A stretch of 26,437 nt of DNA from a virus. The translations under genes were made by a program, and so were the position numbers. The notes beneath the pieces are model-generated. The model worked only from the letters and a program-made list of their open reading frames with translations. It searched no databases and was not told where the DNA came from. Numbering within the stretch: the first letter of the stretch is position 1; the number at the start of each line of letters is the position of its first letter. Shown one piece after another: positions 7,579-14,196 of the stretch. The stretch is from IMG/VR virus record IMGVR_UViG_3300025314_000090, positions 1 through 26,437 of that record; one strand, given 5' to 3'.

Positions 7579-8432
7579 GGCACGGCCTCCATGACCAGAC
7601 CGAATGGACGCATGCCTCTCGTGAACGCCTCGCCGCGGTCGCCGACGTAGAAGACCGCGATGTCCTCGCGAATCGGGATACCGTTGCAGTCAACGTCCTG
7701 GCGCCCCTCTGCGAATAGCACCTTGGCCACACGCCCCAGCCGCTGAAACCACTCGGACCCAGTACCTGGGCGACTGATCACCGCGATACCCTGCCGAAAC
7801 GATCCTGCTGCGAACTCGGCCACGAGCCTGGAGAGCAGCCCCCTCCGGCTCGCGGAGACATGCACGATCACCGTCGACGCGCTCCATCGATCCGGCTCGT
7901 CTCCCGTGATTACGAGGGCATCGGGTCCTGCTAGCTCTAAGAGCGCGCTGAAGACGGGCCCGTGGATCCCAAGTTTTTCGCGACTGTACTCCGGATCCCA
8001 TGACGGGCTTGCAACCAGTGGTCCTTCGGCTCTCCGAAGAATCCTCGCCTTCCCAAGCGCGATCCGTTCGGCAAACTCGACGCTCGGAACCTTGGCCAGC
8101 CGCTCAGCTCGATACACTTCTTGATTAGAAAATCCGTAGTTCCTGATCGTGTCTTGCTTGGTCACCCTGGTAGCGCTTTGCGTCTTCGGACTTGGCCCGG
8201 GCTTCGCCAGGGCGATGCCAATGGTTATTTCCCCAATTCTGCGCTTCGCGATTTGCACTAACTCCCAGGCGGCCGCATGAGCTTCTCCCCCGCGATCACG
8301 TGCTTCGGCATATGAGCGCAGTGCCTCCGCCTGTGATTGCATCTCCCTAAGCTCCCAAAGGTCACTGCATTCGACCAGCGCCGTGCGCGCTGACTCGATT
8401 TTTTGAAGTGTGGTGATTTGCATCTGCGTCAT
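7575..8432 (-). CDS. degenerate methyltransferase-like paralogue of the Dam gene, catalytic motif absent
   Basis: 285 residues from an ATG at 8432 (ATGA overlap, GGAGG-type ribosome site; an ATG at 8423 is a possible alternative). The N-terminus has the same module as the neighbouring Dam: IAKRRIGEITI and YGFSNQEVYRAERLAKV line up with its ERRIGEF and LGLTRQDVARYEKMAKL. The C-terminus also aligns: SASTVIVHVSASRRGLL with the Dam SSTLFLNPPYSDPL, and AEGRQDV ... IAVFYVG with PPRISFL ... QAIFYSG. The NPPY position reads HVSA (191-194), and the SAM-binding DPAS is not seen. It is therefore probably a non-catalytic partner or regulator. Stretches around 8100-8260 are AT-richer than neighbours, which suggests separate acquisition. 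Confidence 0.7.
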   Translation of the reverse strand: MTQMQITTLQKIESARTALVECSDLWELREMQSQAEALRSYAEARDRGGEAHAAAWELVQIAKRRIGEITIGIALAKPGPSPKTQSATRVTKQDTIRNYGFSNQEVYRAERLAKVPSVEFAERIALGKARILRRAEGPLVASPSWDPEYSREKLGIHGPVFSALLELAGPDALVITGDEPDRWSASTVIVHVSASRRGLLSRLVAEFAAGSFRQGIAVISRPGTGSEWFQRLGRVAKVLFAEGRQDVDCNGIPIREDIAVFYVGDRGEAFTRGMRPFGLVMEAVP

Positions 8433-9007
8433 GCCTCCTCCCTCGCCGACTGCGGCAGCACAGCGCCGACCTCGCCCGCTCGAGCCGCCCACGAGCCGAT
8501 AAGGATCGCCGGCGCCGACTCTTGCCCGACCACGGGCCCGACCGCTCCGCTGTCCTGCACGACGAGGCGCGCGCGCACGAGCTCGGCCGCCTTCGCGGTT
8601 TCACGTGACACGCGACCGATACCGACAGCGTCGCGCCAGCGCTGCGGATCGACGGTGAGGCGCCGCGTGTTGGGCTGCCGGCACGACACCCACGCAAGCC
8701 GCCAGCTCGCACGCGTCTCGCCTGAACCGAGCAGGCTCGCGAAGCTGCGCTTGCCACCTCGGTGATGCACGGGCGGCCGCTCGAGCACGAGCACGCACGG
8801 CACGCTCGCGAGTGCGAAGAGCTGCACGGCCGCGGCCACGACTGCGCGGACGGCCTCGAAGTCGAGCCCGTCGACCTCGCCCCACTGCACGAGCCGGCCC
8901 TGCCCCCAGATGGCCCAGCCGGCGTGGCGGCCGGGGTCGACCGCCAGCACGACGCAGCGGTGCGGTCGGTAGCTCGCCTGGCGGCGTGGCTTCTTGGGCC
9001 GCTTCAT
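8429..9007 (-). CDS. RuvC-like Holliday junction resolvase / RNase H-fold nuclease
   Basis: 192 residues, ATG at 9007 (ATGA overlap). VVLAVDPGRHAGWAIW (D24) is the first strand and metal-binding Asp of the RuvC/YqgF fold; CVLVLERPP (E76) gives the second acidic residue; ESAPAILIGSWAAR near 163-176 matches the last helix with its acidic ligand and small residues. Such phage enzymes cut branched DNA made during replication and recombination before packaging. It lies in the replication block next to the helicase loader. One caution: the last motif has Pro where the family usually has an acidic residue. Confidence 0.75.
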   Translation of the reverse strand: MKRPKKPRRQASYRPHRCVVLAVDPGRHAGWAIWGQGRLVQWGEVDGLDFEAVRAVVAAAVQLFALASVPCVLVLERPPVHHRGGKRSFASLLGSGETRASWRLAWVSCRQPNTRRLTVDPQRWRDAVGIGRVSRETAKAAELVRARLVVQDSGAVGPVVGQESAPAILIGSWAARAGEVGAVLPQSAREEA

Positions 9008-9462
9008 GGGCAACACCCGGCTGCTCTTGCCTCCTCTTCGAGCTGAGCGGCGCTCACCTCTCCGAATGCGCGCTTCCTTTTCCCCAGCTCTTCGGCTGGC
9101 CACGGAGACCGGCGCACGACCAGCACGCGCGCCATCGCGCCGGGCAACTGCACGTAACGCAACGCGATGTCGGTGCGTGTCGAGCACCAGCAGCACACCG
9201 TTGCGCGTCGCCGCACCGGGTTTCCGTGTTGGCCGAAGGTCCGTTTGCCCGCGTCGTCGAGCACTTCCTCGTGCAGGACCGCCGCAGCGCATCCGCATGC
9301 CGGACAATGCACGACGGTGCCGGCGGCGAACGATGCGTCGATCTGGGCCTGCAGCGCTTTCGCAGCCGCGAGCCCTGCGGCGGCAAGAGCAGCGGTCGCG
9401 GTGACGGTTTGTGACGGCTCCGGGGGCGCGAGCGCGAGCTCAAGCGGCACTGGCTGCGTCAT
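9004..9462 (-). CDS. hypothetical Cys-rich protein (152 aa), probable zinc ribbon
   Basis: ATG at 9462 within an ATGA overlap. After an Ala-rich helical N-terminus (about 50 residues) come two Cys knuckles, HCPACGC (C53, C56, C58) and VCCWC (C90, C91, C93), consistent with one zinc ribbon. A C-terminal Lys/Glu-rich helix follows. I recognise no family. It is located between the resolvase and the helicase loader, so a role in DNA replication is suggested by position only. Confidence 0.65.
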   Translation of the reverse strand: MTQPVPLELALAPPEPSQTVTATAALAAAGLAAAKALQAQIDASFAAGTVVHCPACGCAAAVLHEEVLDDAGKRTFGQHGNPVRRRATVCCWCSTRTDIALRYVQLPGAMARVLVVRRSPWPAEELGKRKRAFGEVSAAQLEEEARAAGCCP

Positions 9463-9614
9463 GCGGCTCCTTGGGCGTCCACACGCTCTCTGGCGGCTGC
9501 CAGCTGCCGGCGGAGGCCGTCCGCTTGCTGCGCGTAGCGAGGCGCCTCGGCGAGCTGGTCCGCCACCTGCTCGCGCGTCGAGGGTGGGCGGGGCTGCTTG
9601 GTTGCCTCGCTCAT
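9459..9614 (-). CDS. hypothetical 51-residue protein sharing a repeat with the initiator-like gene
   Basis: ATG at 9614, ATGA overlaps at both ends. The segment PPSTREQVADQLAE near the start is identical at protein and DNA level to the C-terminus of the initiator-like protein (10276-11067). The rest is a single predicted helix (YAQQADGLRRQLAAARERV). It could be a duplicated tail fragment left by recombination that kept a start and stop; expression is supported only by the overlaps. Confidence 0.5.
   Translation of the reverse strand: MSEATKQPRPPSTREQVADQLAEAPRYAQQADGLRRQLAAARERVDAQGAA
9549..9587. repeat. 39-bp perfect direct repeat, copy 1
   Basis: Bases 9549-9587 are identical to 10309-10347. 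The two copies lie 760 bases apart in the same orientation and flank the helicase loader gene. This copy encodes the STREQVADQL segment of the 51-residue protein. Confidence 0.95.
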
Positions 9615-10279
9615 CCCGCACCCCGCAGGTCTGGGCCGGTGTCCCGAACCCACGCCACGACCTTGAGCCGCGATTCGATCCGCGGGTCTCGGTACGCCTC
9701 GATGGCCTGCTCGCGCGCCAGGTTGGTGGTGATGAGCGTTCGGGCGCCTTGCCGGGCCTCGAGCAGCTCGCGCAGTGCCAGCACCATCCACTCTCGGTCG
9801 CGGCTGTGCTCCGTCCCGAGGTCGTCGAGCACCAGCAGGCGCGTCGCGAGCATCCGCTCCTGTTCGGCCGTTGCGTCGAGAGCCCGACTGGCGAAGGCCC
9901 GCACAACCGACGCGGCGGGGCGCTGTAGGCCGCCGAACTGTGCGAGCGCCATTGCGGCCGCGACCGTCTTGCCGCAGCCGGCTCCGCCCTGAAGCACGAG
10001 CACGGGCGGCTTGCCGGGCGCGAGCCAGCGCTCGGCCGCCCGCTGTGAGGTGCCGCGCGGCTCGAGTCGCCCTCGCACGAGAGCGTCCATGACCGGACCT
10101 GTGAGTGCCAACGCGACCCCCGAGACCCGGATCCGTTCGCGACGCTGGTCGCGCTCGATGTTCTGCCTGGCCTCGTGCTTGCCGCGCTCATGCTCGAGCG
10201 CGGCCTCGTCGTCGACGGCGCCTGAGCGCTCGACGCGCGCCAGCACGTCCCGCAGTGCATCTCCGAGTCGAGCGGTCAC
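9611..10279 (-). CDS. DnaC/IstB-like AAA+ helicase loader
   Basis: 222 residues. Loads the replicative helicase at the phage origin, as lambda P or DnaC do. Walker A GGAGCGKT at 98-105, Walker B LLVLDDLG at 148-155, sensor-1 TLITTN at 181-186 and an arginine-finger-like DPRIESRL (R204) are all visible. The N-terminal 75 residues are helical and probably contact the helicase. The GTG at 10279 lies in a GTGA overlap with the initiator-like gene; an ATG at 10291 is an alternative four codons upstream. The order initiator then loader mirrors lambda O-P. Confidence 0.85.
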   Translation of the reverse strand: MTARLGDALRDVLARVERSGAVDDEAALEHERGKHEARQNIERDQRRERIRVSGVALALTGPVMDALVRGRLEPRGTSQRAAERWLAPGKPPVLVLQGGAGCGKTVAAAMALAQFGGLQRPAASVVRAFASRALDATAEQERMLATRLLVLDDLGTEHSRDREWMVLALRELLEARQGARTLITTNLAREQAIEAYRDPRIESRLKVVAWVRDTGPDLRGAG

Positions 10280-11067
10280 GCGTCCACCCATTCCGGGTTT
10301 GGCTCGCGGGCGAGCTGGTCCGCCACCTGCTCGCGCGTCGAGGGTGGCAGGATGCCGCTCGCGCGCTGCGGCTGTGGCTCCGGCGCGTCGTCGACCCACT
10401 GCTCGAGCTGGGCGAGCAGCACCGCGAGACCGAGGTGGCGCGCCCGGACCTGCGAGTCGCGCTTGAATCTCTGGCAGGCCGCACGGAAGAGCTCGAGCGC
10501 CGTGGTGCCGCGCTCGGCCGCGAGACGCTCGAGCAGCGGAACGACGGCTCCAATGCGAGTCCGCATGACCCCGCTCGTCGTCAGCCCGCCAGCGCCGTCC
10601 CATGCGTCGGCCAGCTCGCGCTGGGACTGGGACTGGGTGGGACTGCGTGGGACTGGGACGGGGTGGGACTGCGTGGGACTGGGACTGTGGGACTGGTGGC
10701 CCGCAGGCGCGCGCGCGTTCTCGCTCTCTTCTGGTAAGATTGCGTATTCATTTGAGATCTTAAAGTCTTGAGGAGAGGATTCAGAGATCGCGCGCGGAGC
10801 AGTCCCACCAGTCCCACCCGGTTTTGGTACCGATTTTGGGGTGGGACTGGGGTGGGATTCCGTCGTGGGACTGGGGTGGGACTGGGGTGGGATTCCGTCG
10901 TGGGACTGGTGGGACTGGGACTGCGTGGGACTGGTGGCCGCGAGCTGGCGGGTCACGGCGCCGAGTAGCTCCACCTCGGGACCGAAGCCGGGCTCGCGGC
11001 AGAGTCGTGCGCGTACGACCCCGAGCGCGGCGATCGCGGTCTCGAGCGATTCTTGCCGACGTGCCAT
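10276..11067 (-). CDS. replication initiator-like protein (lambda O-type organisation) with origin repeats in its linker
   Basis: 263 residues, ATG at 11067. N-terminal helices (residues 1-45), then a long low-complexity linker rich in Ser, Pro, Gln, His and Thr (about 48-145), then a helical C-terminal domain containing LERLAAERGTTALELFRAACQRFKRD. The linker is encoded by arrays of TGGGACTG repeats interrupted by an AT-rich segment, like an origin placed within an initiator gene. The helicase loader follows directly. I do not recognise a specific family, and the N-terminal domain is short for a DNA-binding domain, so the initiator role rests on the layout. An alternative is a DnaD/DnaT-like accessory protein. 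Confidence 0.65.
   Translation of the reverse strand: MARRQESLETAIAALGVVRARLCREPGFGPEVELLGAVTRQLAATSPTQSQSHQSHDGIPPQSHPSPTTESHPSPTPKSVPKPGGTGGTAPRAISESSPQDFKISNEYAILPEESENARAPAGHQSHSPSPTQSHPVPVPRSPTQSQSQRELADAWDGAGGLTTSGVMRTRIGAVVPLLERLAAERGTTALELFRAACQRFKRDSQVRARHLGLAVLLAQLEQWVDDAPEPQPQRASGILPPSTREQVADQLAREPNPEWVDA
10309..10347. repeat. 39-bp perfect direct repeat, copy 2
   Basis: Identical to 9549-9587. Here it encodes the STREQVADQL segment near the C-terminus of the initiator-like protein. Confidence 0.95.
10622..10933. other. candidate phage replication origin: iteron arrays flanking an AT-rich element
   Basis: The 8-mer TGGGACTG occurs eight times between 10622 and 10695 (starts 10622, 10628, 10638, 10648, 10664, 10674, 10680, 10688) and seven times between 10842 and 10933 (starts 10842, 10866, 10877, 10901, 10910, 10916, 10926). 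It occurs twice in inverted orientation, at 10800 and 10809. Degenerate copies (TGGGATTC) lie at 10853 and 10888 within a 35-base tandem period. Between the arrays is an AT-rich stretch (10734-10770). This arrangement inside an initiator-like gene next to a helicase loader matches the lambda ori plan. The repeats are direct observation; origin function is inference. Confidence 0.65.
10734..10770. other. AT-rich segment, possible DNA unwinding element
   Basis: Only 12 of these 37 bases are G or C, against about two thirds in the surrounding sequence. It separates the two iteron arrays and contains the short palindrome AGATCT. It still encodes protein (linker residues including FKISNEYAI), so its composition is not due to loss of coding. 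Confidence 0.6.
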
Positions 11068-11117
11068 CACCAGTCCCCCAGGCGGCGTTTGTTGGTGCGG
11101 ACCAAGGGCGCCTCCGA

Positions 11118-11627
11118 TCAGGAAGGTTCGACCGTGGGGGGCTCGTCGGTGTCGAGGTCGTCGTCGCTCTCGTCGCGCTTCTCGGGCAGGCGTCGGCTCT
11201 TGGGTGTGCGTGGGCGCTGGAATTCGGGCTGCGAGAAGCCGGCCTGGCACTCCTCGGCCGTCATGGTGCGGGCTGCGACGGCCTCGCCGGTGTCGTCGCG
11301 GCGGAGGATCATCGACTTGCCGATCCAGTCCGCGTACCAGGTGCAGGACACGATGCGGTCCTCGCTCTGTCGGCGCACGACACCGGCGAGCTCAACGCGC
11401 TCGACGGCGAGGCCGTCGATCTTCCCTTTGTAGTGATCGCTCTGGCGCTTCTTCTCTGCCTCGAGCGCCGAGAGGTCGTCTTCGATCTTCGCCAAGCGCA
11501 TCGCGCGCTCGTTGAACTCCGTTTGGGTGAGCCTGCACGCGAGTACGCGCGACTCGGTCTGGTTGGTCTGTTGGATGGGCTCTTCGCCCGGGCTGCTGGC
11601 TGCGTTCGACGGTGGCTTCTTGGGCAC
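11118..11627 (-). CDS. coiled-coil phage protein of unknown function (169 aa)
   Basis: GTG at 11627 preceded by an AGGAGGA ribosome site at about 11634-11640. After a polar N-terminus, residues 40-85 form a coiled coil (LTQTEFNERAMRLAKIEDD then LEAEKKRQSDHYKGKIDGL). A small beta domain follows, with the conserved string ILRRDDTGEAVAARTMTAEE, then an acidic tail. I know this architecture from a widespread, unnamed family in the early regions of temperate phages; the function is not established. 50 bases with no evident gene separate it from the initiator-like gene, and 62 bases from the gene upstream. Confidence 0.7.
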   Translation of the reverse strand: MPKKPPSNAASSPGEEPIQQTNQTESRVLACRLTQTEFNERAMRLAKIEDDLSALEAEKKRQSDHYKGKIDGLAVERVELAGVVRRQSEDRIVSCTWYADWIGKSMILRRDDTGEAVAARTMTAEECQAGFSQPEFQRPRTPKSRRLPEKRDESDDDLDTDEPPTVEPS

Positions 11628-11689
11628 GGTGGGTCCTCCTCCGGAAGCGCGTGCGTACTGACTGCGCGGGGTGTTGAGATACGGGCGAG

Positions 11690-11905
11690 TCAGAACCTCC
11701 CTGCGCCGCCTGCGCGGGCAGCGGCGTCGTCGCTCTGCGGGGGGGTGCAGAGCGCGGCTGCGTCGGGCTGCGACGCAGGGAGCGGTGGCGGGGGCGCGGC
11801 GTAGTAGCAGGGCATGCACAGGCCGCGCGTCTGATCGAGGTCGAGGCGCTGCGTTTGCGTGCTTGCGGGCAGCAGGCAGCGCTTGCAGCGCTCGAGCGGC
11901 TTCAC
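11690..11905 (-). CDS. small CxxC/CxxC protein (71 aa)
   Basis: GTG at 11905 in a GTGA overlap. Two knuckles, CKRC (7-10) and CMPC (30-33), spaced by 19 residues form a probable zinc ribbon of the type found in small phage regulators. The C-terminal half is Pro/Ala-rich and probably disordered. No named family is recognised. Confidence 0.6.
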   Translation of the reverse strand: MKPLERCKRCLLPASTQTQRLDLDQTRGLCMPCYYAAPPPPLPASQPDAAALCTPPQSDDAAARAGGAGRF

Positions 11906-12045
11906 GCGGCACCTCGTTCGGCGCGCCGCATCACCGAGACAGCGCTCGCAGCGTCGTGCGAGTAGCCGTAGGACGGCGCTCCGCGCGTAGGCGCAGCAGA
12001 GGCGCCGCAGCCGTCGAGCAACGCGACATAAAGCGCACGGATCAT
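11902..12045 (-). CDS. hypothetical 47-residue protein
   Basis: ATG at 12045, with four-base overlaps at both ends (ATGA upstream, GTGA downstream). These overlaps are the main support. The sequence (MIRALYVALLDG, then a Gly/Ala/Ser-rich middle and basic end) shows no recognisable domain. Confidence 0.45.
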   Translation of the reverse strand: MIRALYVALLDGCGASAAPTRGAPSYGYSHDAASAVSVMRRAERGAA

Positions 12046-12380
12046 GACGTCGTCTCGATGCGGTCGAGAAAAAGGTCCGCGCCCCCACGTGCGTCGGCTG
12101 GCTCCGAAGGGGCAGAAGAGGCAGCCCGGAAGGGCGCGGATCTTTGGACGCCGTCGAGCGCGCGGCACAACTCGCGCAGCACTGGCGATGCGCTCGCGAG
12201 CGCATCGGTTTCGCCGACAGGCACTCTCACCGAGCACTGCGACCGGCAGCGCGCGCACAGTCCGCGCGCGTATTCGTGCGGGAGCATCGTCTCTCCGCAG
12301 ACGCACACGATCCTGGCAGGAGCGGGCGCTGGGCGCAGTTCGACGATGCGGTCGAGCAGCTCGGGGGACGAATCGATCAC
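12042..12380 (-). CDS. Cys-rich small protein (112 aa), probable zinc finger
   Basis: GTG at 12380 in a GTGA overlap, with a GGAGG ribosome site seven bases upstream. Cysteines at 26, 28, 42, 45 and 49 (IVCVCGE ... GLCARCRSQC) form a compact knuckle suggestive of one zinc site. A helix (PVLRELCRALDGV) and a disordered Ala/Ser/Glu-rich tail follow. It belongs to the run of small early genes downstream of Cro; function unknown. Confidence 0.6.
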   Translation of the reverse strand: MIDSSPELLDRIVELRPAPAPARIVCVCGETMLPHEYARGLCARCRSQCSVRVPVGETDALASASPVLRELCRALDGVQRSAPFRAASSAPSEPADARGGADLFLDRIETTS

Positions 12381-12664
12381 AACGCGCCTCCGCTTCGGAT
12401 CTGGGCCCGCTGTTGCGGGCTGAGCCCGTCTTCTGGACGCCGAGCGCACAGCAGATCGATCGTCCGCGAAGCGCTCTCGACCGTGGCGCGCCGCACCGAC
12501 TCGCCGATCAGGTGCGCGAGCAGGTCGGAGCGGTGAGGCGCTGCGGGCTCTCGTGCTGCGAGCGGAAGGCCATCGATCGGCATCGGCCCGCGCGGCTGCC
12601 GAGAGAGCAGGTCGGCGCGCAGGAAGAGCGAGAGCGGCGAGGGCGAGCGAGCGAGCAGCGTCAA
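12377..12664 (-). CDS. hypothetical early protein (95 aa)
   Basis: The frame ends at 12377 in a GTGA overlap. The start is uncertain: a TTG at 12664 makes a TTGA overlap with the upstream gene, as in the Dam gene, while the first ATG is at 12583 with a poor ribosome site. The conserved-looking part is helical and amphipathic (RSDLLAHLIGESVRRATVES, then TIDLLCARRP). No domain is recognised. Confidence 0.5.
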   Translation of the reverse strand: MTLLARSPSPLSLFLRADLLSRQPRGPMPIDGLPLAAREPAAPHRSDLLAHLIGESVRRATVESASRTIDLLCARRPEDGLSPQQRAQIRSGGAL

Positions 12665-12876
12665 GGCGCACCTCCGTCGGCCACGCCGGCGTCGCCGGCG
12701 TCGTCTTCGTCGGCCAGGTATGACCGGCACCAGTCCCGCACCTGGTCCGAGCGCGGGGTCGTGGAGTCGGCCGCGTACGCAGCGCGCGCCAGCAGGTACA
12801 CGCAGCCGGTCGCGATCCCGATCGCGACGCTCAGCCCGAAGCGCTCGAGTGGTGAGACGGGGCGATGCGTCTTCAT
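12661..12876 (-). CDS. small exported or membrane-anchored protein (71 aa)
   Basis: ATG at 12876 (ATGA overlap). Residues 13-35 (FGLSVAIGIATGCVYLLARA plus AYA) form one hydrophobic helix after a basic N-terminus, and AYA followed by AD could be a signal peptidase site. The remainder is short and acidic (Asp/Ala/Gly-rich). It may be an anchored small protein or a secreted peptide; function unknown. An envelope protein inside an early regulatory operon is unusual. Confidence 0.55.
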   Translation of the reverse strand: MKTHRPVSPLERFGLSVAIGIATGCVYLLARAAYAADSTTPRSDQVRDWCRSYLADEDDAGDAGVADGGAP

Positions 12877-13367
12877 CGCGGCCTCCCGCGCTCGATCGTC
12901 CTGCGCGCCCACGCCGCCGCTTCGAGCGCCGCGTCCGCGAGCTCGAGGGCTTCGTGCTCGATCGCCTCGAGGTCCAGCGTCGACAGCTCGCCGTCCTCGA
13001 GCGCGCGCGCAATCTCGCGCGGCACGTCGGCGGCCTGGTCGGCGACGGCCGCGATGCGGGCCACGTGGTTATCGGCGTGCAGCACCGCGGCATCGAGCAG
13101 CACCTGCGCGCCGTGCGCGGCGGCCTGCCAACGAATCAGCTCGAGCGCCCAAGCGCGCGGACCCGCGGCGACGTGCAGCACCGACGGCGCGTGAGGCTCG
13201 TGCATGTGCCCCCAGCGCGACACGTGCGGACGGTCGGTGCCGGTGGCGTCGGCGAGCTGCTCGTGTGTCAGCTGCGCGCGGTCGGTGGCGAGCCGCTGCG
13301 CGCGCGCCAGTGAGGGCTTTAGGTGCTTGGGCCGCAGCACGGCGGGGCGCAGCTTGGGAGCGTTCAT
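12873..13367 (-). CDS. CII-like / phage regulatory HTH protein (164 aa)
   Basis: ATG at 13367 in an ATGA overlap. A helix-turn-helix is visible near residues 33-52 (LTHEQLADATGTDRPHVSRW), followed by a long helical C-terminus (EIARALEDGELSTLDLEAIE then LADAALEAAAWARRTIERG). This resembles the Phage_CII (PF06892-type) regulatory family, which acts after Cro in the early leftward operon and influences the lysis-lysogeny choice. The gene order Cro-like, one small gene, CII-like fits. The family match is my inference from pattern and length. Confidence 0.55.
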   Translation of the reverse strand: MNAPKLRPAVLRPKHLKPSLARAQRLATDRAQLTHEQLADATGTDRPHVSRWGHMHEPHAPSVLHVAAGPRAWALELIRWQAAAHGAQVLLDAAVLHADNHVARIAAVADQAADVPREIARALEDGELSTLDLEAIEHEALELADAALEAAAWARRTIERGRPR

Positions 13368-13891
13368 GGCGTCGGCTCCTCGGTGTCGATCTCGTGCACC
13401 CCGAGGCGGCGCGGTGGCAGCGGGCCCGCAAAGCGGCACGCCTCGCGCAGCTGATCGAGGTGGTAGGCGAGTAGCCCGAGATCGCCTGCCTCACCCACCA
13501 CCGCGCCGAGCATCCGCTGAGCGCTCGACTGCACGCGCTCGAGTACTTCGAGCCGCTCGTGCAGCCAGCTCGCGATCGGCTTGGCGGTGTCCTCGTCGTA
13601 GCCGTGGCGCTCGCAGGCCTCGACGTGAGTGGCGATCGTGGTCTGCTCTTCGGTGAGCAGGAAGCGCTTGAGCCGCAGCTCCTCGATCAGGGGAGTGAGG
13701 CGGTCGACCAGCGCAGCCACGATGCCGTCGCAGTGATCGCAGTCGTCGTGGTAGCCGTCCTTGGCCGACCGCAGCGCGTCGAGCACGATGGTCGCGGCGT
13801 CGTCCCTGCACGACCGCGCAGGCACGGGCTCGGGCGCGTCGGTGGCTTCCGCGAGCTCGGGGCCCGCGGTATCGATCGGGCATGTGGTCAT
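13364..13891 (-). CDS. hypothetical helical protein (175 aa) between Cro-like and CII-like genes
   Basis: ATG at 13891 overlaps the Cro-like stop (ATGA). The N-terminal 45 residues look disordered; then comes YHDDCDHCDGIVAAL with a CxxC and a His/Asp cluster that could bind a metal. A long helical region follows (LIEELRLKRFLLTEEQTTIA, WLHERLEVLERV, LAYHLDQLREACRF). I recognise no family. Its position suggests an early regulatory or host-interaction role. Confidence 0.6.
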   Translation of the reverse strand: MTTCPIDTAGPELAEATDAPEPVPARSCRDDAATIVLDALRSAKDGYHDDCDHCDGIVAALVDRLTPLIEELRLKRFLLTEEQTTIATHVEACERHGYDEDTAKPIASWLHERLEVLERVQSSAQRMLGAVVGEAGDLGLLAYHLDQLREACRFAGPLPPRRLGVHEIDTEEPTP

Positions 13892-14136
13892 GGCGCGAGG
13901 CGCTCCGTTGTCGCGGGACGTCGCGTCCGTCTTGGCCAAGCACCCGGATCGATCCCGATGACGTCACGAATCTTGAGCGCGAGCCCGAGTCCTGGGCCGC
14001 GCTCTCCCAGCTCGAGCGCTGAGAGCATCGATTGCGAGGTTTCGAGCTGTGGCGCCGCCGCTTCCTGGCTGAGGCCTTGAGCCTCGCGCCAAGCCAGTAG
14101 CAGGAGCCTCGGATGCGCAGGATCGTCACGTTCCAC
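13888..14136 (-). CDS. Cro-like XRE-family regulator (82 aa)
   Basis: GTG at 14136, the first gene of the long leftward operon. The helix-turn-helix is LLAWREAQGLSQEAAAPQLE followed by SQSMLSALELGERG (residues about 13-47), the standard XRE/Cro fold, with little beyond the DNA-binding domain, as expected for Cro. It faces a second XRE gene across 73 bases of operator DNA. The probable promoter (14144-14172) overlaps the repeated operator sites, so repression by the divergent regulator is likely. Confidence 0.8.
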   Translation of the reverse strand: MERDDPAHPRLLLLAWREAQGLSQEAAAPQLETSQSMLSALELGERGPGLGLALKIRDVIGIDPGAWPRRTRRPATTERLAP

Positions 14137-14143
14137 GCCCTTC

Positions 14144-14172
14144 TAACTACTTCCGTGGGTGCCCAAAGTCAA
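14144..14172 (-). promoter_or_regulatory. candidate leftward early promoter (PR-like) for the Cro-like operon
   Basis: On the minus strand a TTGACT -35 (14172-14167), a 17-base spacer and a TAGTTA -10 (14149-14144) precede the GTG at 14136 by about seven bases. The -35 is one mismatch from consensus; the -10 is weak. Transcription would start almost at the start codon. Confidence 0.5.
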
Positions 14173-14183
14173 CACTTCCGTGG
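14149..14183. promoter_or_regulatory. paired operator sites, ACTTCCGTGG twice
   Basis: The decamer ACTTCCGTGG occurs at 14149-14158 and 14174-14183, same orientation, 25 bases apart; a weaker match (AGTCGTGG) lies near 14200. The sites flank the leftward -35 and the right-hand one lies where the -35 of the rightward promoter would be. This fits cooperative binding by a CI/Cro pair. Confidence 0.65.
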
Positions 14184-14196
14184 TTGAGGTCAAAAC

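Noticed and set aside
10622-10933. A CRISPR array
   Set aside because: Repeats are 8-10 bases, irregularly spaced at 6-24 bases, and partly inverted; no cas gene is present and the region is inside a coding frame.
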